Shown in pieces: positions 50,948-60,171 of a stretch of 64,000 nt of DNA (within the stretch, counting starts at the first letter, position 1; each line of letters begins with the position of its first letter). A program made the position numbers and the translations under genes. The notes under the pieces are model-generated. The model ran no database searches and was not told the DNA's origin. It saw only the letters and a list, made by a program, of their open reading frames with translations. The DNA lies in NCBI GenBank assembly GCA_963699015.1, contig CAVOSX010000001.1:434001-498000 (forward strand), given 5' to 3'. Source of the DNA: PALSA-505 sp963699015. Its GTDB lineage: Bacteria; Actinomycetota; Actinomycetes; Streptosporangiales; Streptosporangiaceae.

Positions 50948-51544
50948 ATGTCAGATGGCCTGAGTACTCCCGCGCAGCACCTGGCTGCCGCAGAAGAGGC
51001 CATGGACGCGCTGCCCGACGACGCCAAGCAGGGCCTGGCCGCGAGCGTCGTGCAGGGCCTGGCCCCCTCGCAGCAGCAGGCCGCCGCCCAGGGGGTGATC
51101 GACTCGCTGCCCGACGACGCCAAGCAAGGCCTGGCCGCGAGCGTCGTGCAGGGCCTGGCCCCCTCGCAGCAGCAGGCCGCCGCCCAGGGGGTGATCGACT
51201 CGCTGCCCGACGACGCCAAGCAAGGCCTGGCCGCGAGCGTCGTGCAGGGCCTGGCCCCCTCGCAGCAGCAGGCCGCCGCCCAGGGGGTCATGGACGCGCT
51301 GCCCAACGACAAGCGCACGCAAGTGGCCGAAAACATTCTTGGCTCACCAGATAAACAGACACGAAAGATGCTCTGGTACATGGTCGTATCGACATTGGCC
51401 GCTGCCGTTTTCGTGTTTGGCTCAATGGCGTTTGTGCTGGTTTACCAGAAGAAGGCAGCCGAGGCGCCGCTGGCCCTCGCGACTACAGCGCTTGGCGGAA
51501 TTGTAGGACTAGTCGCGACTAGCCCGGGGAGCCGCGGAGGTTAA
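50948..51544 (+). CDS. membrane-anchored protein with 32-residue tandem repeats
   Basis: 198 residues from ATG with GAGGAGG at 5-base spacing. After 18 residues come three near-identical 32-residue units, each with LPDDAKQGLAASVVQGLAPSQ and a QQAAAQGV tail, plus a diverged fourth. The units are amphipathic and helical-looking. A transmembrane helix follows (about residues 140-165, MLWYMVVSTLAAAVFVFGSM...VLVYQKK) and a second hydrophobic stretch ends the protein. The repeat part should face one side of the membrane as a rod or sensor. I know no family for it. Confidence 0.75.
   Translation: MSDGLSTPAQHLAAAEEAMDALPDDAKQGLAASVVQGLAPSQQQAAAQGVIDSLPDDAKQGLAASVVQGLAPSQQQAAAQGVIDSLPDDAKQGLAASVVQGLAPSQQQAAAQGVMDALPNDKRTQVAENILGSPDKQTRKMLWYMVVSTLAAAVFVFGSMAFVLVYQKKAAEAPLALATTALGGIVGLVATSPGSRGG
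51002..51385 (+). repeat. 96-bp tandem repeat inside the membrane protein gene
   Basis: Units begin at 51002, 51098 and 51194, with a diverged fourth at 51290. The first three are nearly identical at DNA level, including third codon positions, so the array expanded recently and could vary in copy number between strains. Confidence 0.9.
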
Positions 51545-51558
51545 GTGGTTTCTTTCGA

Positions 51559-52161
51559 ATGGGTCAAGGCGAGCGTGAAGGTGACGAATCTGAACGTGCG
51601 GTCATGACTTCTGGTGCAGGAGCAAGCCGGTCTGGCGGTCCATGGCGCGTGACCACCGGCGAACGGGACCCGGACACCGTTGACCGGTTGCTGCGGTCGT
51701 TGCCTGACTGGTTCGGCATCGAATCGGCAATCGCGGACTATGTGGCGAGGGCTAACGAGCTGCCCGCCTACCTGGCCTGGCCCGCGCCTGGATCGTTGGT
51801 GCCTGGCACAGGGCGACAACCAGTGGGGGTACTGCTCGCGGCTCGCCACTTCCCGCAGGCGGCTGAGATTTACCTGATGGCAGTGGAGCCCACCGTGCAT
51901 CGGCGGGGCATCGGCCGGACCCTGGTCGCGGCGCTAGAGGACGATCTTCTTGCCGACGGGGTAGAACTGCTCCAGGTCAAGGCGCTCGGCCCGTCGCAGC
52001 CTGATGCCAGCTACGAACAGACGCGACAGTTCTACGCCCAGATGGGCTTTCAGCCTCTGGAGGAGATTCACGACCTATGGCCCGGCAATCCCTGCCTGAT
52101 CATGGTCAAGATTCTCCAGCCTCCATCCGGGCCGCGGGCGTCAGTGAGCCCTCGCGTGTAA
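51559..52161 (+). CDS. GNAT-family N-acetyltransferase
   Basis: 200 residues from the ATG at 51559 or 185 from 51604; neither has a convincing ribosome site. The acetyl-CoA site is AVEPTVHRRGIGRTLVAALEDDLLADG, with the RRGIGR pyrophosphate loop, and the end ASYEQTRQFYAQMGFQPLEEI is the usual last strand region. Substrate unknown. Confidence 0.8.
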   Translation: MGQGEREGDESERAVMTSGAGASRSGGPWRVTTGERDPDTVDRLLRSLPDWFGIESAIADYVARANELPAYLAWPAPGSLVPGTGRQPVGVLLAARHFPQAAEIYLMAVEPTVHRRGIGRTLVAALEDDLLADGVELLQVKALGPSQPDASYEQTRQFYAQMGFQPLEEIHDLWPGNPCLIMVKILQPPSGPRASVSPRV

Positions 52162-52259
52162 GGACTGACACGGCCGGCCATGCGGCCTGACGCGCCGTTT
52201 CGAGTGATCGCAAGTGACCGGGAGTTGACCGCTCATCTCCCTGGCACGCGAGTGGCACG

Positions 52260-52970
52260 GTGATCTTGGATGGTGGCATGCGCATTCTCGTAACCGGGCA
52301 TCGCGGAAACCTCGGCGTCCCGATAGCCCGTCACCTGGACCATCTCGGCCACGACGTGGTGGGCTTTGACCGCGTTGACGGCCAGGATCTGCTGGACCTG
52401 GCCGAGGTCAACCGGGCGTCGGTGGGCTGCGCGGCGATCGTGCACCTGGGCGCGCTGGCACACGGTACGGCGGGCAGCCAGGAGCAGATCATGGCGGTCA
52501 ACCTGCTCGGCACCTGGCATGTCCTGCTGGCCGCCGAAAGCACTGGTGCGGCCCGGGTGATTCACTTCTCCAGCGCCCAGGTCTTCGGCATCGCCGAAGG
52601 CGAGCGGCTTCCCGACTACTTCCCGGTCGATGACGCGCATCCGCGCCGGGCGATACGTGCGTACGGCCTGTCCAAATGCCCGGGCGAGGATCTGTGCGCG
52701 GCCTTCACCGCGCGGACCGGCATCCCAAGCATGTCATTGCGCCCCGTGGCGGTCTGGTATCCGGGCGAGTATCACCGGACCGCTGCCCGGTGGCGTGCCG
52801 AGCCGACATCGGAGTGGGAACCGGCCCGGCGATCCCGCGGCGGGCTGTGCAGCGTCGGCAGCATGTTCGAGCTCGCCGAGCCACTTGTCAGCCGGTATGG
52901 GGACACGGGGCTTACAGCGGGCACGATTCGCCTTGGGAATGCGGCTGGGCGGTGCGGCATTGAGGTGATA
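52260..52970 (+). pseudogene. NAD-dependent epimerase/SDR remnant, C-terminally truncated
   Basis: MRILVTGHRGNLGVPIARHLDHLGHDVVGFDR (from 52278) is a good extended-SDR start; FSSAQVFG and the YGLSKCPGED (YxxxK) motif follow. After about residue 185 (PTSEWEP) the epimerase pattern ends, and the frame continues through non-matching sequence without a stop into the LLM gene at 52971. The expected last 80-100 residues are absent. The open frame makes one 576-residue ORF, but the next gene has its own start, so this is most likely a deletion remnant rather than a designed fusion. Confidence 0.55.
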
Positions 52971-53990
52971 ATGGATGTTGTCGAGGAGTCGCTTCCGCTC
53001 GCTGTACTGGACTTCGTCGGGATCGAGCACGGCGAGAGCGCGGCCGCGTCCGTGGCCGGTGCCGTGGACATCGCGCGGGCCGTGGAGGCGGCCGGCTACC
53101 GGCGTTACTGGGTCTCCGAACATCACAACATGACCAGTCTTGCCTGCAGTTCCCCCGAGCTGCTGACGGCGCACGTCGGCGCGCGCACATCGCGGATCCG
53201 GGTCGGCGCCGCAGGGATCATGCTGCCGAACCACGCCGCGCTCAAGGTAGCCGAGACGTTCCGGACGCTGCTGGCCATGTACCCGGGACGCATCGACCTC
53301 GCCCTGGGCCGGGCGCCGGGCACCGACCCGCTCACCGCGCATGTCCTGCGCCGGGGGATGGTCACCGACCCGGCCGCTGAATTCCCTGGTCAGGTCGGTG
53401 AGCTGCTGGCATTCCTCGGTAGCGGTTTCCCGGCCGGTCACCCTTACGCGCGGCTGATTGCCGCGCCGCTGGTCGAGGAGCAGCCCGAGCTGTTCGTGCT
53501 GGGGTCGAGCCCTTATGGTCCGCGCTTCGCCGCGGTCAACGGGATGAGTGCCGTATTCGCTCACCACATGAGCCCCGATCTCGCGTTCGAGGCGCTTACG
53601 GAATACCGCCGTTCGTTCACGCCGCGCACCGAGGGCGGATCGGCGTATTCAGCGATGTCGGTGCTCGCCTTCGCCAGCAACGATGACGAGGCAATACTTG
53701 ACTTCGAAGCGGCGTGGACACTGACCATCCAGAACATCCGCCGGGGGATACGTGAGCCGCTGCGGCCGGAGCAAGTTCGCGATTTCGCCCGCTCGCAGCA
53801 GTTCCGCGCTGCCCGGCGCGATGACGGCAAGATGGTGACTGGCGAGCCGAAGGCCGTCGCCGGGCGGCTCCTTGAGATGAAGCAGCGCGCCCAGGCTGAC
53901 GAGATCGTCGTCGTCACCCCGAGTCTGGACCGGGAACGTCGCAAGGGCAGCTACGCGGCGCTGGCGGACGCCTGGCGCCGCGCGGCCTGA
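52971..53990 (+). CDS. LLM-class (luciferase-like) flavin-dependent oxidoreductase
   Basis: 339 residues from the ATG at 52971, preceded by GAGGTG. The start SLPLAVLDFVGIEHGES...ARAVEAAGYRRYWVSEHHNM and the IMLPNHAALKVAETFRTL block are the standard YhbW/MsnO8-like LLM pattern and give a full-length protein. It should use FMNH2 or F420 to oxidise a small molecule. The reading frame is continuous with the upstream SDR remnant. Confidence 0.85.
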   Translation: MDVVEESLPLAVLDFVGIEHGESAAASVAGAVDIARAVEAAGYRRYWVSEHHNMTSLACSSPELLTAHVGARTSRIRVGAAGIMLPNHAALKVAETFRTLLAMYPGRIDLALGRAPGTDPLTAHVLRRGMVTDPAAEFPGQVGELLAFLGSGFPAGHPYARLIAAPLVEEQPELFVLGSSPYGPRFAAVNGMSAVFAHHMSPDLAFEALTEYRRSFTPRTEGGSAYSAMSVLAFASNDDEAILDFEAAWTLTIQNIRRGIREPLRPEQVRDFARSQQFRAARRDDGKMVTGEPKAVAGRLLEMKQRAQADEIVVVTPSLDRERRKGSYAALADAWRRAA

Positions 53991-54188
53991 GCCTGCCCGT
54001 GCCAGCACACGGCCGATCACCCAGAAGGCGGCGAATCGCACTGAGACTGTCCTGCGACGGTCCGATGCCCGTACATCGTACGGTTATGCCGCCGATAGCG
54101 TGCGTCTGCGGAGGTCCCGCAACGAGAGGTATTGAGAACGCCTACCGTGACTGATGCACGGTCGATACGACGACGGGAGGACGGGCCT

Positions 54189-54629
54189 ATGTCACATGTA
54201 CGACGCTTCGACCACGTCGGCCTCACGGTCGCTGATCTCGACGTCGTAACCGCCTTCTTCGTGGCGCTGGGCCTGGAGGTCGAGGGCAGGACGTTCGTCG
54301 AGGGCGAGTTCTTGGACACGGTCTGCGGCATTCCTGGCTCCCGCACCGAGATCGTCATGCTGAAGCCGCCCGGCGATGGCACCCGCCTGGAGCTCTCGAG
54401 CTTCGTGCGACCCGACTCCGTGCCGGGCTCACCGGCCGCCATGGCCAACGAGCTGGGATTGCGCAACGTGGCCTTCGAGGTCAACGACCTGCAGGCGGCT
54501 GTCGACTGGGCAGCTACCGAGGGCTATGGACTGGTCGGTGGCATCGGCGAGTACGAGGGTGCCTGGCGGATGGCCTACGTCCGCGGGCCGGAAGGGATCA
54601 TCGTCTCGCTGGCCGAGCGCATCGGCTGA
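54189..54629 (+). CDS. VOC-family (glyoxalase-like) protein
   Basis: 146 residues from the ATG at 54189 with GGGAGG at 8-base spacing; the upstream in-frame ATG lacks one. A single VOC module pair: FDHVGLTVADLDVVTAFFVALGLEVEG with metal-type H, and RNVAFEVNDLQAAVDWA...GIIVSLAE with a terminal glutamate. The first histidine and the final glutamate are kept, so metal binding is possible. Function could be lyase, isomerase or resistance protein. Confidence 0.8.
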   Translation: MSHVRRFDHVGLTVADLDVVTAFFVALGLEVEGRTFVEGEFLDTVCGIPGSRTEIVMLKPPGDGTRLELSSFVRPDSVPGSPAAMANELGLRNVAFEVNDLQAAVDWAATEGYGLVGGIGEYEGAWRMAYVRGPEGIIVSLAERIG

Positions 54630-54677
54630 GCCTCGCAACGCCCGCATCTGCCACCGAGCGCCGGGGCCGGCGCCCTC

Positions 54678-55004
54678 TCATCCGCCCGAGCCTCCAGCGA
54701 TCTCGAAGGACCATAGCTCGCTGCTGATACCCACTGGGGGAGGCGCGGTGCCGCCGCCTCGTTCAGCCGCGGAGCGGTGCCCCTGCCCGAACGCCGGTGA
54801 GTGCAGCCACGCGTCGAAGGAGGCCTCATCCCGCCAGCGGGTCAGCACGAGCCAGGTGGTGCGCTCGTCCGTCGGCTTGAGGAGCTCGAAGCCTTCGAAG
54901 CCATCTTGGTCATCGACTGCGCCCGCCCGGGCAGCGAAACGGCGGGCCAGCTCGTCCCCGCTATCGGCCGGTACGGTGATCGCATTGATCTTCACTACGG
55001 TCAT
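54678..55004 (-). CDS. IsdG/MhuD-like heme-degrading monooxygenase family protein
   Basis: 108 residues from ATG. The ABM ferredoxin-like fold carries the three residues required in heme-degrading members at the right places: N7 (VVKINAI), W66 (DAWLHS) and H76 (FGQGH). The segment GFEGFELLKPTDERTTWLVLTRWRDEASFDAW (in outline) matches MhuD-type proteins. It would open heme to release iron. No heme importer is adjacent, so a role in iron recycling is inference. Confidence 0.72.
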   Translation of the reverse strand: MTVVKINAITVPADSGDELARRFAARAGAVDDQDGFEGFELLKPTDERTTWLVLTRWRDEASFDAWLHSPAFGQGHRSAAERGGGTAPPPVGISSELWSFEIAGGSGG

Positions 55005-55415
55005 GTGCTCGATGATGCCAGCTCATCTCATCGCCGATACCGGTGCATCCCGCCCGGCGGCCCTTCAGCCCGTGCCATGGTTAGCCAAGGCACCAAGCGC
55101 AGTCTTGCTCCTGGTCACCGCCATCGCCCTTGCAGCGTGCCCGGCGTTGAGCGCATCCACGACGCCGGAGTTCACCCTTACCGCCACACCCGACAGAACC
55201 TGGCGCATCCAGCCAGCCAAGTACTCATACGCATCCGCGACGTGATCCGCAACCACCCCACCGGACGCGGGTCGCCCTCATCTCGCCGGCCAGTGGCGCG
55301 TCTGTGCACCTCACGGGCTCAGCGACGTGTTCAGCCTCGTCGTGCGTCCCAGCCCTGTGGTTGCTCCCCCCGGGTCTGCCAGGCCAACACCCGCCTGCGG
55401 AGCCGGCAGCGGCCG
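55005..55415. other. 411-bp stretch with at most a lipoprotein-like fragment
   Basis: A plus-strand frame from GTG 55072 to 55245 encodes 57 residues with a signal-peptide-like stretch and lipobox (LLLVTAIALAAC), then STTPEFTLTATPD. It lacks a ribosome site and could be the 5' scrap of a lost lipoprotein gene. The rest shows no recognisable motif. Confidence 0.35.
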
Positions 55416-56648
55416 TCACTGTCCGTCCTGCCCTGGCCCGCCGTCGGCGGTGAGCGGAGCGGTGGCACCGGCCAGGAGGAACGCGGCGGCGAGCACGACG
55501 GCGGCAACCCAGAGGCTGTGCAGGACGCCGACGCGATCGCCCAGGAAACCAACCACCGGCGGCCCGGCGAGGAAGGCCACGTAGCCAATGGAGGCCACCG
55601 TGCTCACCCGGGTGGCCGCGCGGACGGGATCGTCGGCAGCCGAACTCAGGCCGACCGGGAACCCCAGCGAGGTCCCCAGCCCCAACAGCACGGCGCCGGC
55701 CATCGCCACCGGCAGCACCTCGCCGAACTCGATCACGAGCAGGCCCGCCAGCGCGGTGACCGCGCACACCCGGAGAACCAGCGCCCGCCCGTAGCGGTCG
55801 ATGAGCCCCGGGCCCCACCAGCGGCCAGCGGTCATCGCGGCAAGGAAGACGGCGAACGTCAGGGTGCCGGCGACCGCCGCGCTGTGGTAGCCGTCGATGA
55901 CCGCCAGCGAGAGCCAGTCGTTGCCGGTTCCCTCGGTGAGCGCCATGCACAGCACGAACAGGCCGATCAGCAGCGTCCGCGGCTCGGTCCACGACGCCAG
56001 CTGGCGGCGCCTGGCCGGCCGGCCACCCGGCGCCGGAGCATGCGTACCGGGCAGGAACCCGCGAGCCGCGACCGGCACCACGACCGCCACCACCACGGCC
56101 ACGGCCAGCAGGTCCGCGGTGACCGGCACGCCAACGGCGACCATGACCGCGCCGGTGCCTGCCCCGGCCACCGTGCCGATGCTCCAGCCGGCGTGGAACC
56201 TGGGCAAGATGGCCCGGCCCAGCACCCGCTCGATGGCAGTGCCCTGCACGTTCATCGCCACATCCCAGGTCCCCGAGCCGAACCCGAACACAGCCAGCCC
56301 GGCCGCTACAGCAGGCGCGCCGAACAGCACGCCAACCGCGGCGACGGCCATACCCGCGGCCGCGACCACGGCCATCACGCGCACCGTCCGGCTCTCCCCG
56401 AGCCTGCCGATGATCAGCCCAGACAGCGGAGTGCCGATCCCCGATCCCACCGCCAGGCACAGCAGGATGAGCCCCAGCACCCCCGGCGTGACGCCCAGCC
56501 CGGCGCGCACCTGCGGGATCCGGGCGGCCCAGTTCGCGAACAGGAAGCCATTGCCGAAGAAGACGACATAGACCGCGTTCCTCGCCTCGCGGAACCGTAC
56601 GTCACCGGCCAGCGCCGGCCGCGGCCCGGCCGCCCTTGTCAACGGCAA
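55416..56648 (-). CDS. MFS transporter, YbjJ-like
   Basis: 410 residues from a TTG at 56648 with a weak ribosome site; the start is uncertain. About 12 hydrophobic segments are seen. Diagnostic segments are GFLFANWAARIPQVRAGLGV (helix 1 to 2), GSGIGTPLSGLIIGRLGESRTV and the MNVQGTAIERVLGR...FHAGWSIGT block of the inner-membrane protein YbjJ group. Substrate unknown. Confidence 0.83.
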   Translation of the reverse strand: MPLTRAAGPRPALAGDVRFREARNAVYVVFFGNGFLFANWAARIPQVRAGLGVTPGVLGLILLCLAVGSGIGTPLSGLIIGRLGESRTVRVMAVVAAAGMAVAAVGVLFGAPAVAAGLAVFGFGSGTWDVAMNVQGTAIERVLGRAILPRFHAGWSIGTVAGAGTGAVMVAVGVPVTADLLAVAVVVAVVVPVAARGFLPGTHAPAPGGRPARRRQLASWTEPRTLLIGLFVLCMALTEGTGNDWLSLAVIDGYHSAAVAGTLTFAVFLAAMTAGRWWGPGLIDRYGRALVLRVCAVTALAGLLVIEFGEVLPVAMAGAVLLGLGTSLGFPVGLSSAADDPVRAATRVSTVASIGYVAFLAGPPVVGFLGDRVGVLHSLWVAAVVLAAAFLLAGATAPLTADGGPGQDGQ

Positions 56649-57210
56649 GCCCGGGGAAGCCCAGGCTCACGGCCACCCCAAGATCCCATCCCGCAAGTCT
56701 GCCACGCCCGCCCAGAACACCCAGCCCGCGGCCCGCGGCGGCGCGACGTCACGCCGGGAGCCCACGCCCTGGCGGACACCTCGCCCACCGTGGCCAGGGG
56801 CTGGTGTACGCGGGCCGTAAGCCGGCGAGGTCCTGGCCTGGCCAGCGGGCCGGCCGCCAGCGGCAGATCCACGCTCGTCCAGCCTTGTAGCCTGTCCCGG
56901 TGCCTAACCGCTCGCTGGACTCGATGCCCATCCATCCTGCCAATGGCAGGTCGCATCGGCGCTGAACAGGCCGGCCAGGCCCTCAGTCCCCGGCGTCCGC
57001 CAGGCGGCTTCGGAGCCTTCCAGCCATCGTCTCACCATCACGCGGTCAGCCACCCGTACGTAGTCCCCGCAACCGGCATACGGGCATCCGCCTACCTGAC
57101 GCCGGTGAGCGAGCTGCGCTCACGGCGGTAGCTCCGGACGTTGAAGGATACTTGTCCAACACCGGTTATGTTGCGTCTAGGCCGTCGCAGAGGCCGGGGA
57201 TGAGGAGCAT
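56649..57210. other. 562-bp stretch without a recognisable gene
   Basis: Frames on both strands are short, arginine-rich shadows. A small hairpin with 7-bp arms lies at 57105-57123. The ribosome site for the next gene (GAGGAG) is at the right end. This stretch lies at the edge of the decayed region and may be debris. Confidence 0.4.
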
Positions 57211-57519
57211 ATGATCGCGCGGATATGGCGCGGATGGGCGCCGCAGGCGACCGCCGACGATTACCAGCGTCACTACGAATCTGAGGTCAGCGAACATCTG
57301 CGGGCGGTCAGCGGGTTCCGCGGTGCCCGGCTCTTGCGCCGGGGCGAGAGCAGGGAAGTCATGTTCAGCTCCATCACCTGGTTCTCCAGCTGGGACGCGG
57401 TCCGGGGCTTCGCCGGAGACGATTACGAGCATGCCGTCGTGGAGGAAGCCGCCCGGGGAGCTCTCACCCGGTGGGACGAGCGGGTGTCGCACCACGAAGT
57501 AGCGGTCGACTTGCAGTGA
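57211..57519 (+). CDS. antibiotic-biosynthesis-monooxygenase (ABM)-like protein
   Basis: 102 residues from ATG with GAGGAG upstream. MIARIWRGWAPQATADDYQRHYE...LRAVSGFRGARLLRRGE...FSSITWFSSWDAVRGFAGDDYEHAVV fits the dimeric alpha+beta-barrel ABM fold. No heme-binding asparagine as in IsdG is seen, so its activity is unclear. It stands upstream of an exporter with 136 bp between. Confidence 0.72.
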   Translation: MIARIWRGWAPQATADDYQRHYESEVSEHLRAVSGFRGARLLRRGESREVMFSSITWFSSWDAVRGFAGDDYEHAVVEEAARGALTRWDERVSHHEVAVDLQ

Positions 57520-57655
57520 CGAGTCGAGAGATACCACGACATCATCGCGGCAGAACCGGACGCGCCTGGCCGTCGGACGCCCGGATGGACACCGTCCTGG
57601 CGAGCTGCGGCGCGGCGGATGCTGTTCCTGTCCCCAAGCCATCCGGGAGCCTGTT

Positions 57656-59269
57656 GTGACCGAAGCTCATGCAGATCTGTCCGGCCAGGAGCAGCGCCGA
57701 CCCGGCGATCAGGCTAGAGATGGCGGCGAGGACCCTGGCCAACGCGGAAACAAATGGTGGACGCTGGTGGCGGTGTGCCTCGGCACGTTCATGCTGCTGC
57801 TCGACATCACGATTGTGAATGTAGCCCTGCCGGATATCCAGCGGGCGCTGCACTCAAGTTTCTCCGACCTGCAATGGGTCGTGGACGCTTACGCCCTGAC
57901 CCTGGCAGCGTTCCTGCTGACGGCTGGCAGCCTCGCGGACATGTATGGCCGGCGGCTGCTGTACCTGATCGGCCTGGCCATCTTCACCTGCGCGTCGGTG
58001 CTGTGCGGCTTCGCCGTCACCACGCTGATGCTCCAGCTGTCCCGCGCCCTGCAGGGAGTCGGCGGGGCGATCATGTTCGCGGTATCGCTGGCGCTGCTGG
58101 CCGATGCCTTCCGCGGCAAGGACCGTGGCACCGCGTTCGGCGTCTGGGGCGCGGTGACCGGCCTGGCCGTCGCCATTGGCCCGCTGCTCGGTGGCCTGCT
58201 GGTCTCCGGTCTGTCCTGGCGGTGGATCTTCTTCGTGAACGCGCCAATCGGCATCATCGCCGTCGTCATCGCGCTGATGAAGGTGACTGAGTCCCGGGCG
58301 CCGCATGCCAGCCGGCCCGACTGGGCAGGTTTCGCGCTGTTCACGGTGGCGCTGTCGAGCCTGGTATACGGGCTGATCGAGTCCAATGAGCGATCCTTTT
58401 CCAGCGGCCTGGTCCTCGGCTGCCTGGCCGCTGCGGCAGTGCTGCTGGCCGTCTTTGTCATCGTGGAGATGCGTGTCGCCCATCCGATGTTCGACCTGAA
58501 CCTGTTCCGGTTGCCGACCTTCGCCGGCGGATCGGTCGCGGCGTTCGGGCTCAGCGCCTCGATCTTCGCGATGCTCCTCTACCTCGTGCTTTACCTGCAG
58601 GACATCCTGGGCTACTCGCCGCTGGGCACCGGCGTGCGGGTGATGTTCCTGTCGGGCGCCATCCTGCTGACTGCCGTCCCGGCCGGGCAGCTTACCTCGC
58701 GCGTGCCGGTCCGGCTGCTCATCGGGCCCGGTCTGATCCTGGTCGGGGTCGGGCTGCTGCTAATGCGCGGACTCGATGCGGGATCGACCTGGACCCACCT
58801 GATCCCTGGCATGATTGTCGGCGGCCTCGGCGTCGGCCTGGTGAACCCGCCGCTGGCCTCCACCGCCGTCGGCGTGGTGCAGCCAGGGCAAGCCGGAATG
58901 GCGTCGGGCATCAACTCCACCTTCCGCCAGGTCGGCATCGCTACCGGCATCGCCCTGCTGGGAACACTGTTCTCCAACAAAGTCAAAGACGAGGTGCTCG
59001 CCCGGGTCGCCGCGGTCCCCGGCCTGTCTCATCGGGGCTCGCAGATCGCCGGGGCCGTGCAATCCGGCGAGATCGGGAAGGTGATCAGCAAGTTGCACGG
59101 GCATAGCAGACAGGTCGTCGGACTGATCACCCGCTCGGCCTTCACCACCGGCCTGAACCACATCCTGCTCGTCGCGGCCATCATCGCACTGGTATCCGGA
59201 GTGATATCCCTGGTCGCTATCCGCAGCAAGGACTTCGCGCAACAGCAGCGACCCGGCTCGCCGCAATGA
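57656..59269 (+). CDS. DHA2-type MFS drug exporter (14 helices)
   Basis: 537 residues from GTG. A charged N-terminal tail of about 32 residues precedes helix 1 with LLDITIVNVALPDIQRAL; AGSLADMYGRRLLY and the helix-5 GLAVAIGPLLGGLLVSGLSWRWIFFVN motif place it in the EmrB/QacA group. It is the third such exporter in the window and differs clearly from the other two. No regulator is adjacent. Confidence 0.9.
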   Translation: MTEAHADLSGQEQRRPGDQARDGGEDPGQRGNKWWTLVAVCLGTFMLLLDITIVNVALPDIQRALHSSFSDLQWVVDAYALTLAAFLLTAGSLADMYGRRLLYLIGLAIFTCASVLCGFAVTTLMLQLSRALQGVGGAIMFAVSLALLADAFRGKDRGTAFGVWGAVTGLAVAIGPLLGGLLVSGLSWRWIFFVNAPIGIIAVVIALMKVTESRAPHASRPDWAGFALFTVALSSLVYGLIESNERSFSSGLVLGCLAAAAVLLAVFVIVEMRVAHPMFDLNLFRLPTFAGGSVAAFGLSASIFAMLLYLVLYLQDILGYSPLGTGVRVMFLSGAILLTAVPAGQLTSRVPVRLLIGPGLILVGVGLLLMRGLDAGSTWTHLIPGMIVGGLGVGLVNPPLASTAVGVVQPGQAGMASGINSTFRQVGIATGIALLGTLFSNKVKDEVLARVAAVPGLSHRGSQIAGAVQSGEIGKVISKLHGHSRQVVGLITRSAFTTGLNHILLVAAIIALVSGVISLVAIRSKDFAQQQRPGSPQ

Positions 59270-59443
59270 CGGCGCACGGCCAGATCCGATACTGGCGCTC
59301 GGCGAGGGAATCTCAAGCAAGGCGCCCTCCCGGTTCGCCGCCCGCATAGCCTCTCAGCGGTGACCTAGGAATCCCTCATAAGTATGCGCTGCCAACCCGC
59401 CCGGCGAACGCACGGATCTGCCGCCTAGCGCGCCACGGAAACT

Positions 59444-59495
59444 TGGTGGGCCGTACTGGATTTGAACCAGTGACCTCTTCCGTGTCAGGGAAGTT
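59444..59495 (-). other. 3' half of a tRNA-Val (anticodon GAC); possible attachment-site remnant
   Basis: On the minus strand: anticodon stem-loop CTTCC-CTGACAC-GGAAG (5-bp stem, anticodon GAC), variable loop AGGTC, T-arm ACTGG-TTCAAAT-CCAGT, then ACGGCCC and ACCA. No D-arm is found; a GGGCCG that could pair with the acceptor 3' strand sits at 59534-59539 but is 46 instead of about 26 bases from the anticodon stem. Integrative elements that enter tRNA genes leave such 3' copies, so it may be an att site. Confidence 0.7.
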
Positions 59496-59520
59496 CGGCT
59501 AATTGCTGGAAGAAGCCTAG

Positions 59521-60171
59521 TGAGGCTGGATAGCGGCCCAAGCTGGCATTTCCGTAGCCTGGCGTGGCCTGCTGTGGCGGAAGAGCTGTGACGATGGCCC
59601 TTGGTATGGCTTCTAAATGATCTTGCTAGCATGCTGTTCCCTCAGACGGCGGATGTCATCGCGGCACCCTGGCGCCCAGTGCGGATTCGCTGGGGTTTGG
59701 CTGGCCTCGCGAGGTGATCCCGCAGCGCGATGGCTGTGCTGCCGTTGTCCATGGCACGACCCAGTCGAGCAACTTTGGTTGGCGGAGGTATTCGATCGTC
59801 AGCTGTACCGACTCCCGCGCGTCCTCACGCGCGTCGCGGGTCTGCGCGAAGCACTCGGATGCCGAACTGCGGCGATCGCGAGCAAACCGCTTCGCCGTGG
59901 TCACGATGACCTCGGGCTGGCCGTCAGCTGTAAGTCCCAGGTGCGGGCGCAGGGTTCATTACCGGAAACTGTGGATGGTCATGCGCCACGCCGAAGCTTC
60001 CCGGCGGGTCGCCTAGGCGGTCAAGAGGTCACCCGCCACAACGACCGGCCGGTTTGCCGTGATGAGCTGATGTGATGAGCTGCGCGGATAATGGGCAGTC
60101 CGGCGATTTAACGAAATCTTCATGAACTCCGGCTTCACCTTGTCTTAATTGTTGATAGTTAGTCTGCGAGA
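59521..60171. other. 651-bp stretch next to the tRNA fragment without a clear gene
   Basis: Codon-like composition is poor and GC drops locally, notably at 60110-60165. A minus-strand frame at about 59656-59955 (TADGQPEVIVTTAKRFARDRR...QLTIEYLRQPKLLDWVVPW) is open but unrecognised, without a clear start. It could be debris of an integrated element. The end contains the AT-rich promoter region of the methyltransferase. Confidence 0.4.

Noticed and set aside
51002..51385. Regular 96-bp repeats considered as a CRISPR array
   Set aside because: The repeats are contiguous with no spacers and encode a continuous protein with a good start and transmembrane helix.
55072..55245. 57-residue lipoprotein gene
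   Set aside because: It has a lipobox but no ribosome site, and the mature part is too short; kept only as a note on the gap.
54801..57131. 776-codon plus-strand ORF
   Set aside because: Low-complexity Arg/Pro/His sequence opposite a real MFS transporter and the IsdG-like gene; no domain is recognisable.
59444..59540. Intact tRNA-Val with a long D region
   Set aside because: GGGCCG at 59534-59539 could pair with the acceptor strand, but the distance to the anticodon stem is about 20 bases too long and no D-arm is seen.
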